Positions 32,637 through 41,569 of a DNA stretch of 64,000 bases are shown in pieces. The stretch's first letter is position 1, and every line of letters begins with the position of its first letter. The stretch is from positions 248,001 through 312,000 of the forward strand of contig NZ_FMZF01000001.1 in NCBI RefSeq assembly GCF_900102745.1, in the 5' to 3' direction. The translations under genes and the position numbers were made by a program. Below the pieces are notes generated by a model that was not told where the DNA came from, made no database searches, and saw nothing but the letters and a program-made list of their open reading frames with translations. The stretch comes from Geodermatophilus telluris (GTDB lineage Bacteria > Actinomycetota > Actinomycetes > Mycobacteriales > Geodermatophilaceae).

Positions 32637-33803
32637 GTGTCGCCGTCCCTGCCCGTCCGGTTCCCGACCGTGAACCGCACCGACGCGGCGCTCGCCGGTG
32701 CGCTGGTGGTCGCCACGGTCGCCCTCGCCCTGGTGCGGCCCGCCGGCCCGCCCTACCGGCCGGTCGACGCCGTGGCCGTCGTCCTGGCCGTCGCCGGGCC
32801 GCTGGCCCTGCTCTGGCGGTCGACCGCGCCCCTGGTGTCGCTCGTGCTGGCCGATCTGGCGCTGGTCGTCACCACGGCCACCGGTCACGCGGTCGGCCTC
32901 CTCCCCTGGCCGGCCTGGATCGCGCTGTTCACCTGCTTCGCCGCGGGCGGACGCCGGGTGCGGGTGGCGGCGGTCGCGGTCGCCGTCCTGGCCACCACCG
33001 GCTACCTGGTCCTCGACCCGGTCCACCCGGTCGACGCGCTGCCCGAGATCGCGACGACGTCCCTGGTCGCCGTGGTGGCCGGGGAGCTCAGCAGCCGACG
33101 GACGCGCGCGGCGGCCGCCGAGGCCCGCGCGGCCGCGGAGAGCCGGGCGCAGGCACTGGCCGCCGAGCGGCTCCTGCTGCAGGAGCGTGGCCGGCTGGCC
33201 CGCGAGCTGCACGACTCACTGGGCCACACGGTCACCGTCATCGTCATGCAGGCCGGGGTGGGGCGGCGGGTGTTCGCCGACAACCCGGCCTTCGCGCACG
33301 AGGCGCTGGCGTCCATCGAGACCGTCGGGCGCACCGCGCTCGACGAGCTGGACCGGCTGCTGCGGGTGCTGCAGCCCGACGAGCGCAAGGCCCGGGCCGA
33401 GGCCTTCGCACCGACCGTCGCCGACCTGGAGGAGCTGGCCGAGCGGATCCGGGCCACCGGGCGACCGGTGGAGCTGCACACCGACGGGGTGCAGCTGTCG
33501 GCCACCGGCGCGCGGGCGCTGTACCGGATCGTGCAGGAGGCACTGACCAACGCCGTCCGGCACAGCCGGGCCGGACGCATCCGGGTGGAGCTCGCGCAGG
33601 TGGCCGACCGGGTGCTGCTCGACGTCACCAACGAGGGCGGTGCCCCTGGTGAGGACGCCCCCGTCGACGTCGTGCCGGGCCGCGGGCTGGTCAACATGCG
33701 GGAGCGGGCCCGGCTGGAGGGTGGCGAGCTGGAGGCCGGACCGGTGGACGGCGGGTTCCGGGTGCACGCGGAGCTGCCCGCGGGGACGGTGGTGTCGGCG
33801 TGA
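32637..33803 (+). CDS. NarL-type sensor histidine kinase (HisKA_3)
   Basis: About 388 residues: four to five hydrophobic segments in the first 145 residues, a coiled linker, then a HisKA_3 phosphoacceptor ARELHDSLGHTVTV near residue 193 and an ATPase domain with the N-box EALTNAVRHS and GRGLVNMRERA. It should phosphorylate the LuxR-type regulator encoded next. The start is uncertain: GTG 32637 lies inside the only Shine-Dalgarno-like run (GGGAGGTG), so CTG 32649 or GTG 32670 are alternatives. The stop overlaps the regulator start as GTGA. Confidence 0.9.
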   Translation: MSPSLPVRFPTVNRTDAALAGALVVATVALALVRPAGPPYRPVDAVAVVLAVAGPLALLWRSTAPLVSLVLADLALVVTTATGHAVGLLPWPAWIALFTCFAAGGRRVRVAAVAVAVLATTGYLVLDPVHPVDALPEIATTSLVAVVAGELSSRRTRAAAAEARAAAESRAQALAAERLLLQERGRLARELHDSLGHTVTVIVMQAGVGRRVFADNPAFAHEALASIETVGRTALDELDRLLRVLQPDERKARAEAFAPTVADLEELAERIRATGRPVELHTDGVQLSATGARALYRIVQEALTNAVRHSRAGRIRVELAQVADRVLLDVTNEGGAPGEDAPVDVVPGRGLVNMRERARLEGGELEAGPVDGGFRVHAELPAGTVVSA

Positions 33804-34468
33804 TCCGGGTGCTGCTCGCCGACGACGACCGGCTGGTGCGCAGCGGCCTGCGTGCCCTGCTCGACGCCGAGGACGACCTCACCGTCGTCGGGGAGGCCGC
33901 CGACGGCCGGGAGGCGGTGGCCCGGGCGCGGGAGCTGCGCCCCGACGTCGTCCTCATGGACGTCCGCATGCCCCGGGTGGACGGGGTGGCCGCCACCCGG
34001 GAGATCGCGACCTGGCCCCACCGGCCGCGGGTGCTCGTGCTGACCACCTTCGACCTCGACGAGGTGGTCGACGACGCCCTCGGTGCCGGCGCCGACGGCT
34101 TCCTGCTCAAGCGGTCCACGCCCGAGCAGCTCGTCGACGGCATCCGCACCGTGCACGCCGGCGACGCGCTCGTCGCGCCGGCGGTGACCCGCCGGCTGCT
34201 CGCCGCGCACGCCGCCCGCCGTCCGCCCGACCCCGAGCGGCTGCGGCAGGCGGCCGCGCTGACCGAGCGGGAGGCCGAGGTGCTCCGCGCGCTGGCCGAG
34301 GGGTTGTCCAACGCCGAGATCGCCGGCCGGGTCTGGCTGTCGCCGGAGACGGTCAAGACCCACGTCAAGGCGATCCTCGGCAAGCTCGGCGTGCGGGACC
34401 GCACCCAGGCGGTGGTGTGGGCCTACCGGACCGGCTTCGTCGGACCGGACGACGAGGCGCGGCCGTGA
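33800..34468 (+). CDS. NarL/LuxR-family response regulator
   Basis: A 222-residue regulator. The receiver domain has the acidic pocket ADDDRLVR, the phosphoacceptor Asp in VVLMDVRMPRVDG (near residue 54), the T in VLTTFD and the K in LLKRSTPEQ. The C-terminal LuxR helix-turn-helix is LTEREAEVLRALAEGLSNAEIA followed by SPETVKTHVKAILGKLGVRDR (shorter forms: LTEREAEVLRALAEG; ETVKTHVKAILGKL). It overlaps the kinase gene. A strong terminator follows. The likely target is the divergent lipoprotein operon, by proximity only. Confidence 0.95.
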   Translation: MIRVLLADDDRLVRSGLRALLDAEDDLTVVGEAADGREAVARARELRPDVVLMDVRMPRVDGVAATREIATWPHRPRVLVLTTFDLDEVVDDALGAGADGFLLKRSTPEQLVDGIRTVHAGDALVAPAVTRRLLAAHAARRPPDPERLRQAAALTEREAEVLRALAEGLSNAEIAGRVWLSPETVKTHVKAILGKLGVRDRTQAVVWAYRTGFVGPDDEARP

Positions 34469-34480
34469 CCCCCGCAGACG

Positions 34481-34519
34481 CGACAGGGGCCCTCACAGTC
34501 TCTGTGAGGGCCCCTGTCG
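34481..34519. terminator. Very strong bidirectional terminator
   Basis: CGACAGGGGCCCTCACAG (34481-34498) and CTGTGAGGGCCCCTGTCG (34502-34519) form a perfect 18-bp stem around TCT. It separates the response-regulator gene from the convergent tRNA-fMet gene. Confidence 0.92.
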
Positions 34520-34524
34520 AGTGG

Positions 34525-34598
34525 TAGCGGGGGCAGGATTCGAACCTGCGACCTCTGGGTTATGAGCCCAGCGAGCTACCGAGCTGCTCCACCCCGCG
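34525..34598 (-). tRNA. Initiator tRNA-Met (CAT anticodon), copy 2
   Basis: This matches copy 1 except at one T-stem pair: the outer pair is G-C here (GCAGG/CCTGC) instead of A-U, a compensatory double change. The initiator features (C1/U72 mismatch, GGGCTCATAACCC) are kept. TATGGT (34615-34610) lies 12 bases upstream, like the TACAGT of copy 1. Confidence 0.95.
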
Positions 34599-34658
34599 TC
34601 GGTGAGACCACCATACACCCAGGCGGGGACGGGCCGGAGCCCGCCCCCGCCCGACGGC

Positions 34659-37625
34659 TCAGCCGGTCGGCGTCGCCGCGGCCGCGGACTGCGCCGCCTG
34701 GTAGGCCTCGACGGCCCGCTGCAGCCGGGCCAGCGCCTCGCCCTGCGCGGCGAAGTCACCCGCCCGCTGGGCGTCGGCCAGCGCCTGCAGCGCCGCGTCG
34801 AGCTCGGTCACCGCGGCGTCCAGGCCCGGGTCGGCCGTCCCGCCGTCGGCCGGCGGGGTCGGCTCGGCCGGCGTCGTCGGCTCGGTCGTCGGCTCCTCGG
34901 TGTCCGGCATCGTCCCGGCGTCGTCGCTGTCGGTGGCCGTGTCCCCCGCCCCGGCGCCGAACACCTGGTCCAGCGCGTCGGAGAGGGTGTCGGCGTACCC
35001 GACCCGGCCGCCGTAGTTGACCAGCACCTTGCGCAGCAGCGGGAAGGAGTTCTCCCCCGTCCCCTCCACGTAGAGCGGCTGCACGTAGAGCAGGCCGTTG
35101 CCGCCGATCGGCAGGGTCAGCAGGTTGCCGAACACCGCCTGGGAGTTCTGGCTGTTGAACAGCGTGAGGTCCTGGGCGACCTCGTCGTCGGTGTTGAACG
35201 ACTGCTGCACCTGCTGCGGCCCGCGGAACGGCGTGTTGCCCGGCAGCCGGAGGACCTGGATCTCGCCGTAGGTGTCCGGGTCGCTGGACGCCGAGATGAA
35301 CGCCGAGAGGTTCTGCCGGCGGAAGGCGTTCAGCGCGCTGGTCAGCTGGAAGATCGCGCCGTCCTCGCCCGGGCGGGCGGCGAGGATGTAGTACGGCGGC
35401 TGCGCCTCCTCGGTGTCGACCGTGGGGTCGGCCGGCACCGCCCAGCGGTCGTTCTGGCTGTAGAAGTCGCTCGGGTTGCTCACGTGGTAGCGCGTGAGGA
35501 TGTCCCGCTGCAGCTTGAACAGGTCCTCCGGGTAGCGGACGTGACCGATGAGCTCGTCGCTCATCGCCTCGCGGTCCTCGATCACCCCGGGGAAGGCGGC
35601 CCGGTAGGCCTGCAGCACCGGGTCCTGCTCGTCCCACTCGTACAGCCGCACGGTGCCGTCGTAGGCGTCGACGGTGGCCTTGACCGAGTTGCGGATGTAG
35701 TTGAACTGCTCGTTGGGCAGCGCCGTCGTGCCCTGGCCGGTCAGCGCGTCCTGGGCGGCCTCGCCCAGCTCCATCCGCTCGGAGTAGGGGTAGGCGTCCG
35801 ACGTCGTGTAGCCGTCGAGGATCCAGGTGACGCGGCCGCCGACCACCGCCGGGTAGGGGTCGCCGTCGACCTGCAGGAACGGCGCGGCCTTCTCCACCCG
35901 CTCGCGGGGGTCGCGCACGTAGAGCACCTTCGAGGCGTCGTTGACCGCGCCGGAGAGCAGGAAGTTGCGCTCCCGGTAGTAGATGGCGAAGGTCAGCTGC
36001 CGGAAGAAGCTGCCGATCGCGACGCCGCCCTCGCCGTCGTAGGTGTTGTTCACCTCGCCGTCGGAGCCGTCCTCCGGCCGGTCGAACTCCCGCGCCTGGC
36101 CGCCCTCGGGGGCGCCGACGACGGAGTACACGTCCTCGCCGGCGTCCTGGATGAGCTCGCCGTAGTAGATGCGGGCCTGCTCGACGTCGATGTCGCCGGT
36201 GGTGGGCAGGTCGCGGCTGGTGAAGTTCGGCTCGCCGCCCTCCTGGCTGGCGATGACCTGGTTCGCCGGCGCGGCGACGAAGCCGTTGCCGTGGGTGTAG
36301 ACGGTGTGCCGGTTGATCCAGGTGCTCTGGTTCTCGCTGAGCCCCTCGCTGTTGAGCTCGCGGACGGCGACGACGTAGTCCTGCGTCTCGCCGTCGATCG
36401 TGTAGCGGTCGATGTCGAGCCGCTCGGGGAAGCCGTAGACGTTGCGGATCTGCTGGCGCGCGGTGAACGTGTCGGAGAGCACGTTGGGGTCGAGCAGCCG
36501 CGCGTTGGGGATCGTGGCGTCGTCGGCGCGCAGCTGGGCGAGGGCGGCGTCGGTGTCGACGTCGTCGCCCGTGGCCTCCTGCGCGAAGTCCACGTACTCG
36601 ACGTCGTCGTCGGTCAGGCCGTAGGCCGCCCGCGTCGAGGCGATCGCCCGCTCGATGTAGGCCGCCTCCCGCTCGTTGGCGCTCGGCCGGACGACGAACT
36701 GCTGCACGATCGCCGGGTAGGCCACGCCGATGACCAGGCTGGACAGCAGCAGGAGGACCAGCGCGGCGGCCGGCAGCCGGAAGTTGCGGACGACGACGTT
36801 GGCGAAGAACGCCACGGCGCAGAACGCGGCGGCGAACACGAGGATCGTCTTGGCCGGCAGCAGCGCGTTGACGTCGGTGTAGCTCGCGCCGCTGAACAGC
36901 CCGCCGCGGTCGGAGTAGACCAGGGCGTAGCGGTCGAACCAGTACGCGACCGCCTTGAGCGCCACGAAGAGGCCGAGCAGCACCGACAGCTGCACCATCG
37001 CCGCGCCGGTGAGCTTCTGCCCCGGCGTCTGCAGCCGCAGCCCGCCGAAGACGTAGTGGGTGAGCAGCGAGCCGATGAGCGCCAGCAGCACGATCGCGAA
37101 GCCGAAGCTGATCAGCAGCCGGTAGAAGGGGTACTCGAAGACGAAGAACGACAGGTCCAGGCCGAACTGGGGGTCGACCTCGCCGAAGGGCACCGAGTTG
37201 CGGAAGGTCAGCCAGGTCTCCCAGCTGCCCTGCGCGGTGAACCCGGCGAACAGCCCGACGACGACGGCCACGGCGGTGAGCACCAGCGTGCGCCGCGGCT
37301 CGAGCGACTGCCGGTAGCGCTCCAGGTTCTGCTGCTCCAGCGACATCGGCCGGAACGCCGGGCGGAAGCGGTAGGCGAGGTGGATCGCCAGCGCGGTCAG
37401 CCCGCCGGTGGCGACACCGGCGACGGCGAACAGCAGCGCGCGGGTCTGCAGCTCGGTCCAGAAGACCTCGGTGAACCCGGTCTCGTCGAACCACAGGTAG
37501 TCGACGTAGACGTTGGTCAGCGTGCCGATGGCCGTGAACAGCACCAGCAGCACGGCGATGGACCCGATGACCACCTTCGCGCGCCGCGACAGCGTCGGCA
37601 CGGACACGGGGGGCCGCATGGCCAC
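34659..37625 (-). CDS. UPF0182 family large membrane protein
   Basis: A 988-residue UPF0182 protein. The first 300 residues contain about seven TM segments (first near 20-42), then a large, mostly polar domain (about 310-880) with WTWINRHTVYTHGNG-like content (visible as QSTWINRHTVYTHGNGF), and an acidic, Pro/Thr-rich linker near 895-935 before a C-terminal helix. Length fits the actinobacterial family; the function is unknown. GTG 37625 is preferred over ATG 37619 because AAGGAG is seven bases upstream of the GTG. From memory it matches M. tuberculosis Rv3193c, also next to the PDZ protease gene. Confidence 0.95.
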   Translation of the reverse strand: MAMRPPVSVPTLSRRAKVVIGSIAVLLVLFTAIGTLTNVYVDYLWFDETGFTEVFWTELQTRALLFAVAGVATGGLTALAIHLAYRFRPAFRPMSLEQQNLERYRQSLEPRRTLVLTAVAVVVGLFAGFTAQGSWETWLTFRNSVPFGEVDPQFGLDLSFFVFEYPFYRLLISFGFAIVLLALIGSLLTHYVFGGLRLQTPGQKLTGAAMVQLSVLLGLFVALKAVAYWFDRYALVYSDRGGLFSGASYTDVNALLPAKTILVFAAAFCAVAFFANVVVRNFRLPAAALVLLLLSSLVIGVAYPAIVQQFVVRPSANEREAAYIERAIASTRAAYGLTDDDVEYVDFAQEATGDDVDTDAALAQLRADDATIPNARLLDPNVLSDTFTARQQIRNVYGFPERLDIDRYTIDGETQDYVVAVRELNSEGLSENQSTWINRHTVYTHGNGFVAAPANQVIASQEGGEPNFTSRDLPTTGDIDVEQARIYYGELIQDAGEDVYSVVGAPEGGQAREFDRPEDGSDGEVNNTYDGEGGVAIGSFFRQLTFAIYYRERNFLLSGAVNDASKVLYVRDPRERVEKAAPFLQVDGDPYPAVVGGRVTWILDGYTTSDAYPYSERMELGEAAQDALTGQGTTALPNEQFNYIRNSVKATVDAYDGTVRLYEWDEQDPVLQAYRAAFPGVIEDREAMSDELIGHVRYPEDLFKLQRDILTRYHVSNPSDFYSQNDRWAVPADPTVDTEEAQPPYYILAARPGEDGAIFQLTSALNAFRRQNLSAFISASSDPDTYGEIQVLRLPGNTPFRGPQQVQQSFNTDDEVAQDLTLFNSQNSQAVFGNLLTLPIGGNGLLYVQPLYVEGTGENSFPLLRKVLVNYGGRVGYADTLSDALDQVFGAGAGDTATDSDDAGTMPDTEEPTTEPTTPAEPTPPADGGTADPGLDAAVTELDAALQALADAQRAGDFAAQGEALARLQRAVEAYQAAQSAAAATPTG

Positions 37626-37873
37626 GAGCGGTCTCCTTCAGTTGCGGTGCGGCGGAGCACGGGGTGCGCCACCGCGGTGGGGCGACCGCGGGGTGGAGCT
37701 GCGGTGCGGTCTGACTGTGCGTGTGTGGTCGGTCGGCACGGGCTCCGGCCCGGTACCGGCCACTGTCGCCCGGACCAACGTCCGGCGCGGCACCGGGTTC
37801 CCCGGGGACCCCCTGCTGGCCGACAGCTTCCCCCAAGCGGCCGGTGCCGTGCCGCGCGGCCGGTCGGGGGGCC

Positions 37874-38899
37874 TCAGCAGCCCTCGGGGGTGCGGCCCGC
37901 GCGGAGGTCGGCCAGGGCGTCGAGGGCGTCGTCGAGGTCGGCGACGCGGGCGAGGGTCAGTCCTGGCTGCGGCGCGCCGAGGGCGTCGGCGCAGTTGTCG
38001 GCCGGCACGAGGAACAGCTCGGCGCCGATCTCGGTGGCCGCCACCATCTTCAGCTGGATGCCGCCGATCGGGCCGACGGTGCCGTCGGCGTCGATGGTGC
38101 CGCTGCCGGCCACGACCGCGCCCTCGGTGAGGTCGGTGTCCCCCACCAGGTCGAGGATGCCGAGGGTGAGCATCAGGCCCGCCGACGGGCCGCCGACGTC
38201 GGCGACGTCGATGTCGACGTCGAAGGGCGCCGAGGGCTGCTCGCGCACCAGCACGCCGAGCACCGAGCCCCCGCGGTCGGCCGCGGCGCCGGTGGTGACC
38301 GTGACGGTCCCCGGCTCCCCCAGCCGCGTGTAGCCGACCTCGACGGGGGTGCCGGGTGGGGTGGCGGCGAGGGCGTCGGTCAGCGCGGCGTTGTCCGGCG
38401 TCGGCCGCCCGCCGACGGACTCGATGGCGTCGCCCTCCTCGAGCAGACCGTCCGACGGCGAGTCGTCCCCGGACACCCCGCGGACGACGACCTTGACCGG
38501 GTAGCCCAGCTCCCCCAGCGCCGCGGCCTCGGCCGACTCCTCGGAGGTGAGGAAGGCCTGCCGGTTGGCCCGCTCGATCTCGTCCTCGGTCTGGTCGGGC
38601 GGGTACACCGACTCCTCCGGGACCACGCTGACCTCGTCGTCGAACCAGCCGCGGACGGCCTCCACCAGGCTCAGCCCCGCCCGGCCCACGCCGACCGTCG
38701 TCAGGTTGAGGTTGCCGCTGACGTCGTTGCGCTCGCGGCCGCGCACGCTGATGACCGGGTCGCCGTCGATGTCGCCCAGGGTGTTGAAGGTCGGGCCGGG
38801 CACCTGGGCCACGTAGGGCACGGGCAGCGCCGCACCGAGGACACCGGCGACGAGCAGCAGCACCACACCGACGGCGAGGACGGCGATCCGACGGGTCAC
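37874..38899 (-). CDS. Lon-like PDZ-domain serine protease, membrane-anchored
   Basis: A 341-residue protein with an N-terminal membrane anchor (residues 5-25), a PDZ domain around 130-215 (GVSGDDSPSDGLLEEGDAI) and a C-terminal Lon-type protease domain. The catalytic serine is in VGGPSAGLMLTLGIL and the lysine in GGIQLKMVAA, so the Ser-Lys dyad appears intact; the ATPase domain of Lon is absent. The protease should face outside or the membrane surface. From memory this corresponds to Rv3194c and YlbL of Bacillus. It is upstream of UPF0182 by 248 bases, which include the palindrome CCACCGCGGTGG at 37669-37680. Confidence 0.94.
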   Translation of the reverse strand: MTRRIAVLAVGVVLLLVAGVLGAALPVPYVAQVPGPTFNTLGDIDGDPVISVRGRERNDVSGNLNLTTVGVGRAGLSLVEAVRGWFDDEVSVVPEESVYPPDQTEDEIERANRQAFLTSEESAEAAALGELGYPVKVVVRGVSGDDSPSDGLLEEGDAIESVGGRPTPDNAALTDALAATPPGTPVEVGYTRLGEPGTVTVTTGAAADRGGSVLGVLVREQPSAPFDVDIDVADVGGPSAGLMLTLGILDLVGDTDLTEGAVVAGSGTIDADGTVGPIGGIQLKMVAATEIGAELFLVPADNCADALGAPQPGLTLARVADLDDALDALADLRAGRTPEGC

Positions 38900-39017
38900 G
38901 ACCGGCCAGCCTAGGTGCTGCTGCCGGCGGTCCTCGCCGCCACGGCGTCCGCTCAGGGCGGACGCGGGGGGTCCCGATCCGCCCGCCGGGGCGTGATCAC
39001 GCGTCTACCGTGGGGGC

Positions 39018-40367
39018 ATGAGCGACGTGCCGTTCGGCTTCGGCCTCCCCGACCGCGACCCCGAGCGCCGCGACCAGCCCGGGCAGGACCCGTTCGGCTT
39101 CGGCGCGCTGTTCGGCCCCGGCGGTGCCGGCGCCGGCACTCCGGAGGAGCTGCTGGGCAAGATGCCGCTGTTCGCCGAGCTGCAGAAGCTCATGAACTGG
39201 TCGGGCGGCCCGGTGAACTGGGACCTCGCGCGCCAGGGCGCGATCAGCGCGCTGGCCACCGGCACCCAGCCGACGTCGGAGGCCGAGCGGGCCGCCGTCG
39301 CCGAGGCCCTGCGGCTGGCCGACCTGTGGCTGGACCAGGCCACCGACCTGCCCTCCGGCGTCGAGCGCACGCTGGCCTGGTCCCGCGTGGAGTGGGTCGA
39401 GCAGACGCTGCCGGCGTGGAGCGCGCTGATCGACCCGCTGGCCGAGAAGGTCGTCGCCGCCATGACCGGGGCGCTGCCGCAGGAGGCCCTGGCCGTCGCC
39501 GGGCCGCTGGCCGGGATCATGGGCCGGATGGGCGGGCTGATGTTCGGCGCCCAGGTGGGCCAGGCCTTCGGCCGGCTGGCCGGCGAGGTGCTCACCGGCA
39601 CCGAGGTGGGCCTCCCGCTGGCCCCGGCGGGCGCCGGCGTGCTGGTGCCGCAGAACGTCGCCGAGTTCGCCGGCGGCCTCGACCGGCCCGCCGACGAGGT
39701 CCGGCTGTTCCTGGCCCTGCGCGAGGCGGCCTCGCTGCGGCTGTTCGCGCACGTGCCGTGGCTGCGCCAGCAGCTGCACGACGCCGTCCACGCCTACGCG
39801 CGGGGCATCACCATCGACCGCGAGGCCATCGAGCGCGGCCTGCAGGACGCGATGGGCTCGATGGGCGGCGGCTTCGACCCCTCGAACCCCGAGGCCGTCC
39901 AGGAGCTGCTCGGCAGTGGGCTGCTCGAGCCGGAGGAGACGCCCGAGCAGCAGATGGCCCTGCGCCGGCTGGAGACGCTGCTGGCCCTCGTCGAGGGCTG
40001 GGTGGACGCCGTCGTCGCGGAGGCGGCGGGCGAGCGGCTGCCCGGCCACGGCGCCCTGGCCGAGACGATGCGCCGCCGTCGGGCGTCCGGCGGCCCCGCC
40101 GAGCAGACCTTCGCCACCCTGGTCGGCCTCCAGCTGCGCCCGCGCCGGCTGCGGGACGCCGCGACCGTGTGGGGCGCGATGGCCCAGCGGTACGGCACCG
40201 CCGAGCGCGACCGGCTCTGGTCGCACCCCGACCTGCTGCCCACGTCCGACGACCTCGACGAGCCGCTGGACTTCGTGGCCCGCCAGGGTGCCGACGACGA
40301 GCTGCGCCGGCTCACCGCCGACGACGCCCGGGAGCCCGGCGGCACGGAGCCCGACGACCGCGCCTGA
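39018..40367 (+). CDS. Zincin_2/DUF2342 family protein
   Basis: A 449-residue protein of the actinobacterial putative zinc-metallopeptidase family (TIGR03624/DUF2342). Typical blocks are PVNWDLARQGAIS, LDQATDLPSGV, WVEQTLPAWSALIDPLAEKV and GPLAGIMGRMGGLMFG. The region normally holding an E-x-x-H-like motif reads LREAASLRLFAHVPWL, with Ser where I recall His, so metal binding may be lost. The N-terminus is glycine/phenylalanine-rich. It is divergent from the PDZ protease, as with Rv3194c/Rv3195 in mycobacteria (from memory). Activity is unknown. Confidence 0.88.
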   Translation: MSDVPFGFGLPDRDPERRDQPGQDPFGFGALFGPGGAGAGTPEELLGKMPLFAELQKLMNWSGGPVNWDLARQGAISALATGTQPTSEAERAAVAEALRLADLWLDQATDLPSGVERTLAWSRVEWVEQTLPAWSALIDPLAEKVVAAMTGALPQEALAVAGPLAGIMGRMGGLMFGAQVGQAFGRLAGEVLTGTEVGLPLAPAGAGVLVPQNVAEFAGGLDRPADEVRLFLALREAASLRLFAHVPWLRQQLHDAVHAYARGITIDREAIERGLQDAMGSMGGGFDPSNPEAVQELLGSGLLEPEETPEQQMALRRLETLLALVEGWVDAVVAEAAGERLPGHGALAETMRRRRASGGPAEQTFATLVGLQLRPRRLRDAATVWGAMAQRYGTAERDRLWSHPDLLPTSDDLDEPLDFVARQGADDELRRLTADDAREPGGTEPDDRA

Positions 40368-40380
40368 CCCGGAGCTGCTC

Positions 40381-40545
40381 GTCGGCCCCCTGCAGGGTCC
40401 CGCCGCGAGCCTGCGAGGGGCGTGCCCGGCGACGGGCCCGGAGGGTCCTCGCCGGGTGCCCCCGTCGGCCCCCTGCAGGGTCCCGCCGCGAGCCTGCGAG
40501 TGGCGTGCCCGGCGACGGGCCCGGAGGGTCCTCGCCGGGTGCGCC
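40381..40545. repeat. 83-bp tandem duplication
   Basis: Two near-identical 83-base units start at GTCGGCCCCCTGCAGGG (40381 and 40464); they differ by one base inside (GAGGGG versus GAGTGG) and at the end. Each contains CCTGCAGGG and GGAGGGTCC, also present in the hairpin at 44421. Confidence 0.85.
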
Positions 40546-40573
40546 GTCGGGGCTCCGCGCAGGTCGGGACAGC

Positions 40574-40607
40574 ACGTGGCCGCGGTGCGGTCCGGAGGAC
40601 CGCCGTG
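40574..40607. repeat. 34-bp dispersed repeat, copy 1
   Basis: An exact 34-base match to 53496-53529, with internal inverted repeat GCGGTCC/GGACCGC. It ends three bases before the stop codon of the minus-strand peptidase gene, the same placement as copy 2. Confidence 0.85.
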
Positions 40608-40609
40608 AC

Positions 40610-41194
40610 TCAGTCCACCAGGTCGTCGGCAGTGCCGTCCTCGGCCGCCTCGGCGCGGGCGGCCTCGACGCCCTCGAGGAAGCCGCGGGCCCGCTCGGCC
40701 AGCGGGTAGCGGGCCACCAGCGCCCAGAAGCGGGCGTCGTGGCCGGCCTCGACCAGGTGGGCCAACTCGTGCACGAGCACGTAGTCGACGACGTACTCCG
40801 GCATCGAGCGCAGCCGGCTCGACAGCCGGATGCTGCCGTCGGACGGCGTGCAGGACCCCCAGCGGCGCTGCTGGTTGTCCACCCACCGCACGCTGGCCGG
40901 CCGGGGCACGCCGTCGAGGTGCGCCGCCGACAGCGCCCCGGCCCGCGCCATGAGCTCGGCGTCGCCCCCGAGCGACCGGCGGCGGCGCTCCTCGCGGGTC
41001 TGCAGCTTGGCCACCATCTGCGCCACCCAGCGCCGCTCCTCGGCGGGGGTGAACGCGGCCGGGATGAGCACGATCGTGCGGCCCGACTCGCGGTAGGCGG
41101 TCACCGTGCGGCGGCGGCGCGCGCTGCGGCGCACCTCGACCGGCCCGAGGGCGGGGGCGGGGCCGCGCGAGGAGTCGGAGGTCGATCCGGGCAC
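40610..41194 (-). CDS. YgjP/M48-like zinc metallopeptidase
   Basis: A 194-residue WLM/YgjP-type metalloprotease. The zinc motif is HELAH in [19 protein letters not shown] (near residues 146-150) with a downstream His/Glu; the conserved WGSCT (near 112) precedes it. The N-terminal 60 residues are basic with [16 protein letters not shown] 41194 gives the best start; upstream in-frame sequence overlaps the non-coding gap. From memory such genes occur near the ABC1 kinase/uvrD2 cluster. Its 3' end touches a dispersed repeat. Confidence 0.88.
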   Translation of the reverse strand: MPGSTSDSSRGPAPALGPVEVRRSARRRRTVTAYRESGRTIVLIPAAFTPAEERRWVAQMVAKLQTREERRRRSLGGDAELMARAGALSAAHLDGVPRPASVRWVDNQQRRWGSCTPSDGSIRLSSRLRSMPEYVVDYVLVHELAHLVEAGHDARFWALVARYPLAERARGFLEGVEAARAEAAEDGTADDLVD

Positions 41195-41569
41195 GACAGG
41201 ACCGTAGTTCCCGCGGGCCGCCGACGCGCCGGGGGGAGGCACCCGCTCGGGTACGAGTCGCACGGACGGTGGACAGGCCGCGGCCCGACCCGGCGGGAAC
41301 GGTGTCCACAGCATCGCCGTCGCGTCCGCGCAGGTGACGGGCGTGCCGCCGGCAGGTGACCGGCCGGTGACCACCGCCCGTCCCCTGCCCGCACACAGCG
41401 ACACGCCGCGGCGTCCCCACGCCGTCCACAGCGTCGTCCACAGGCTGTGGGTGCGCTGCCGGCCGGCACCCGCCGGGGGCGCCGGGCGGACACGGCCGTC
41501 CGGGTAGCGTTCCGCGGCGACGGCGGCGCCCGGGGCGGGCGCCGAGCGGCTCGACGAGGAGGAGGCACC
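41195..41569. other. 375-base intergenic region with DnaA-box-like 9-mers
   Basis: No gene is supported. GTGTCCACA (41302-41310), CCGTCCACA (41422-41430) and TCGTCCACA (41434-41442) resemble the actinobacterial DnaA box TTGTCCACA. The region is the divergent control region of the peptidase gene and the DUF5679 gene. Confidence 0.45.

Noticed and set aside
29556-34598. Integrative element inserted at a tRNA gene
   Set aside because: No integrase, excisionase or phage gene lies between the two tRNA copies, and tRNA duplication is complete, not a short att fragment. Kept only as a recombination hypothesis.
34602-38333. 1243-residue plus-strand frame opposite UPF0182
   Set aside because: It has no family pattern, biased Arg/Ala/Gly/Val composition, and lies antisense to a clear UPF0182 gene and part of the PDZ protease. 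Open antisense frames are expected at this GC content.
38915-41359. 814-residue plus-strand frame over the zincin gene and repeats
   Set aside because: It is the wrong frame for the zincin gene (39018-40367) and crosses non-coding repeats. Its repeated peptides are translations of the DNA repeats, not protein domains.
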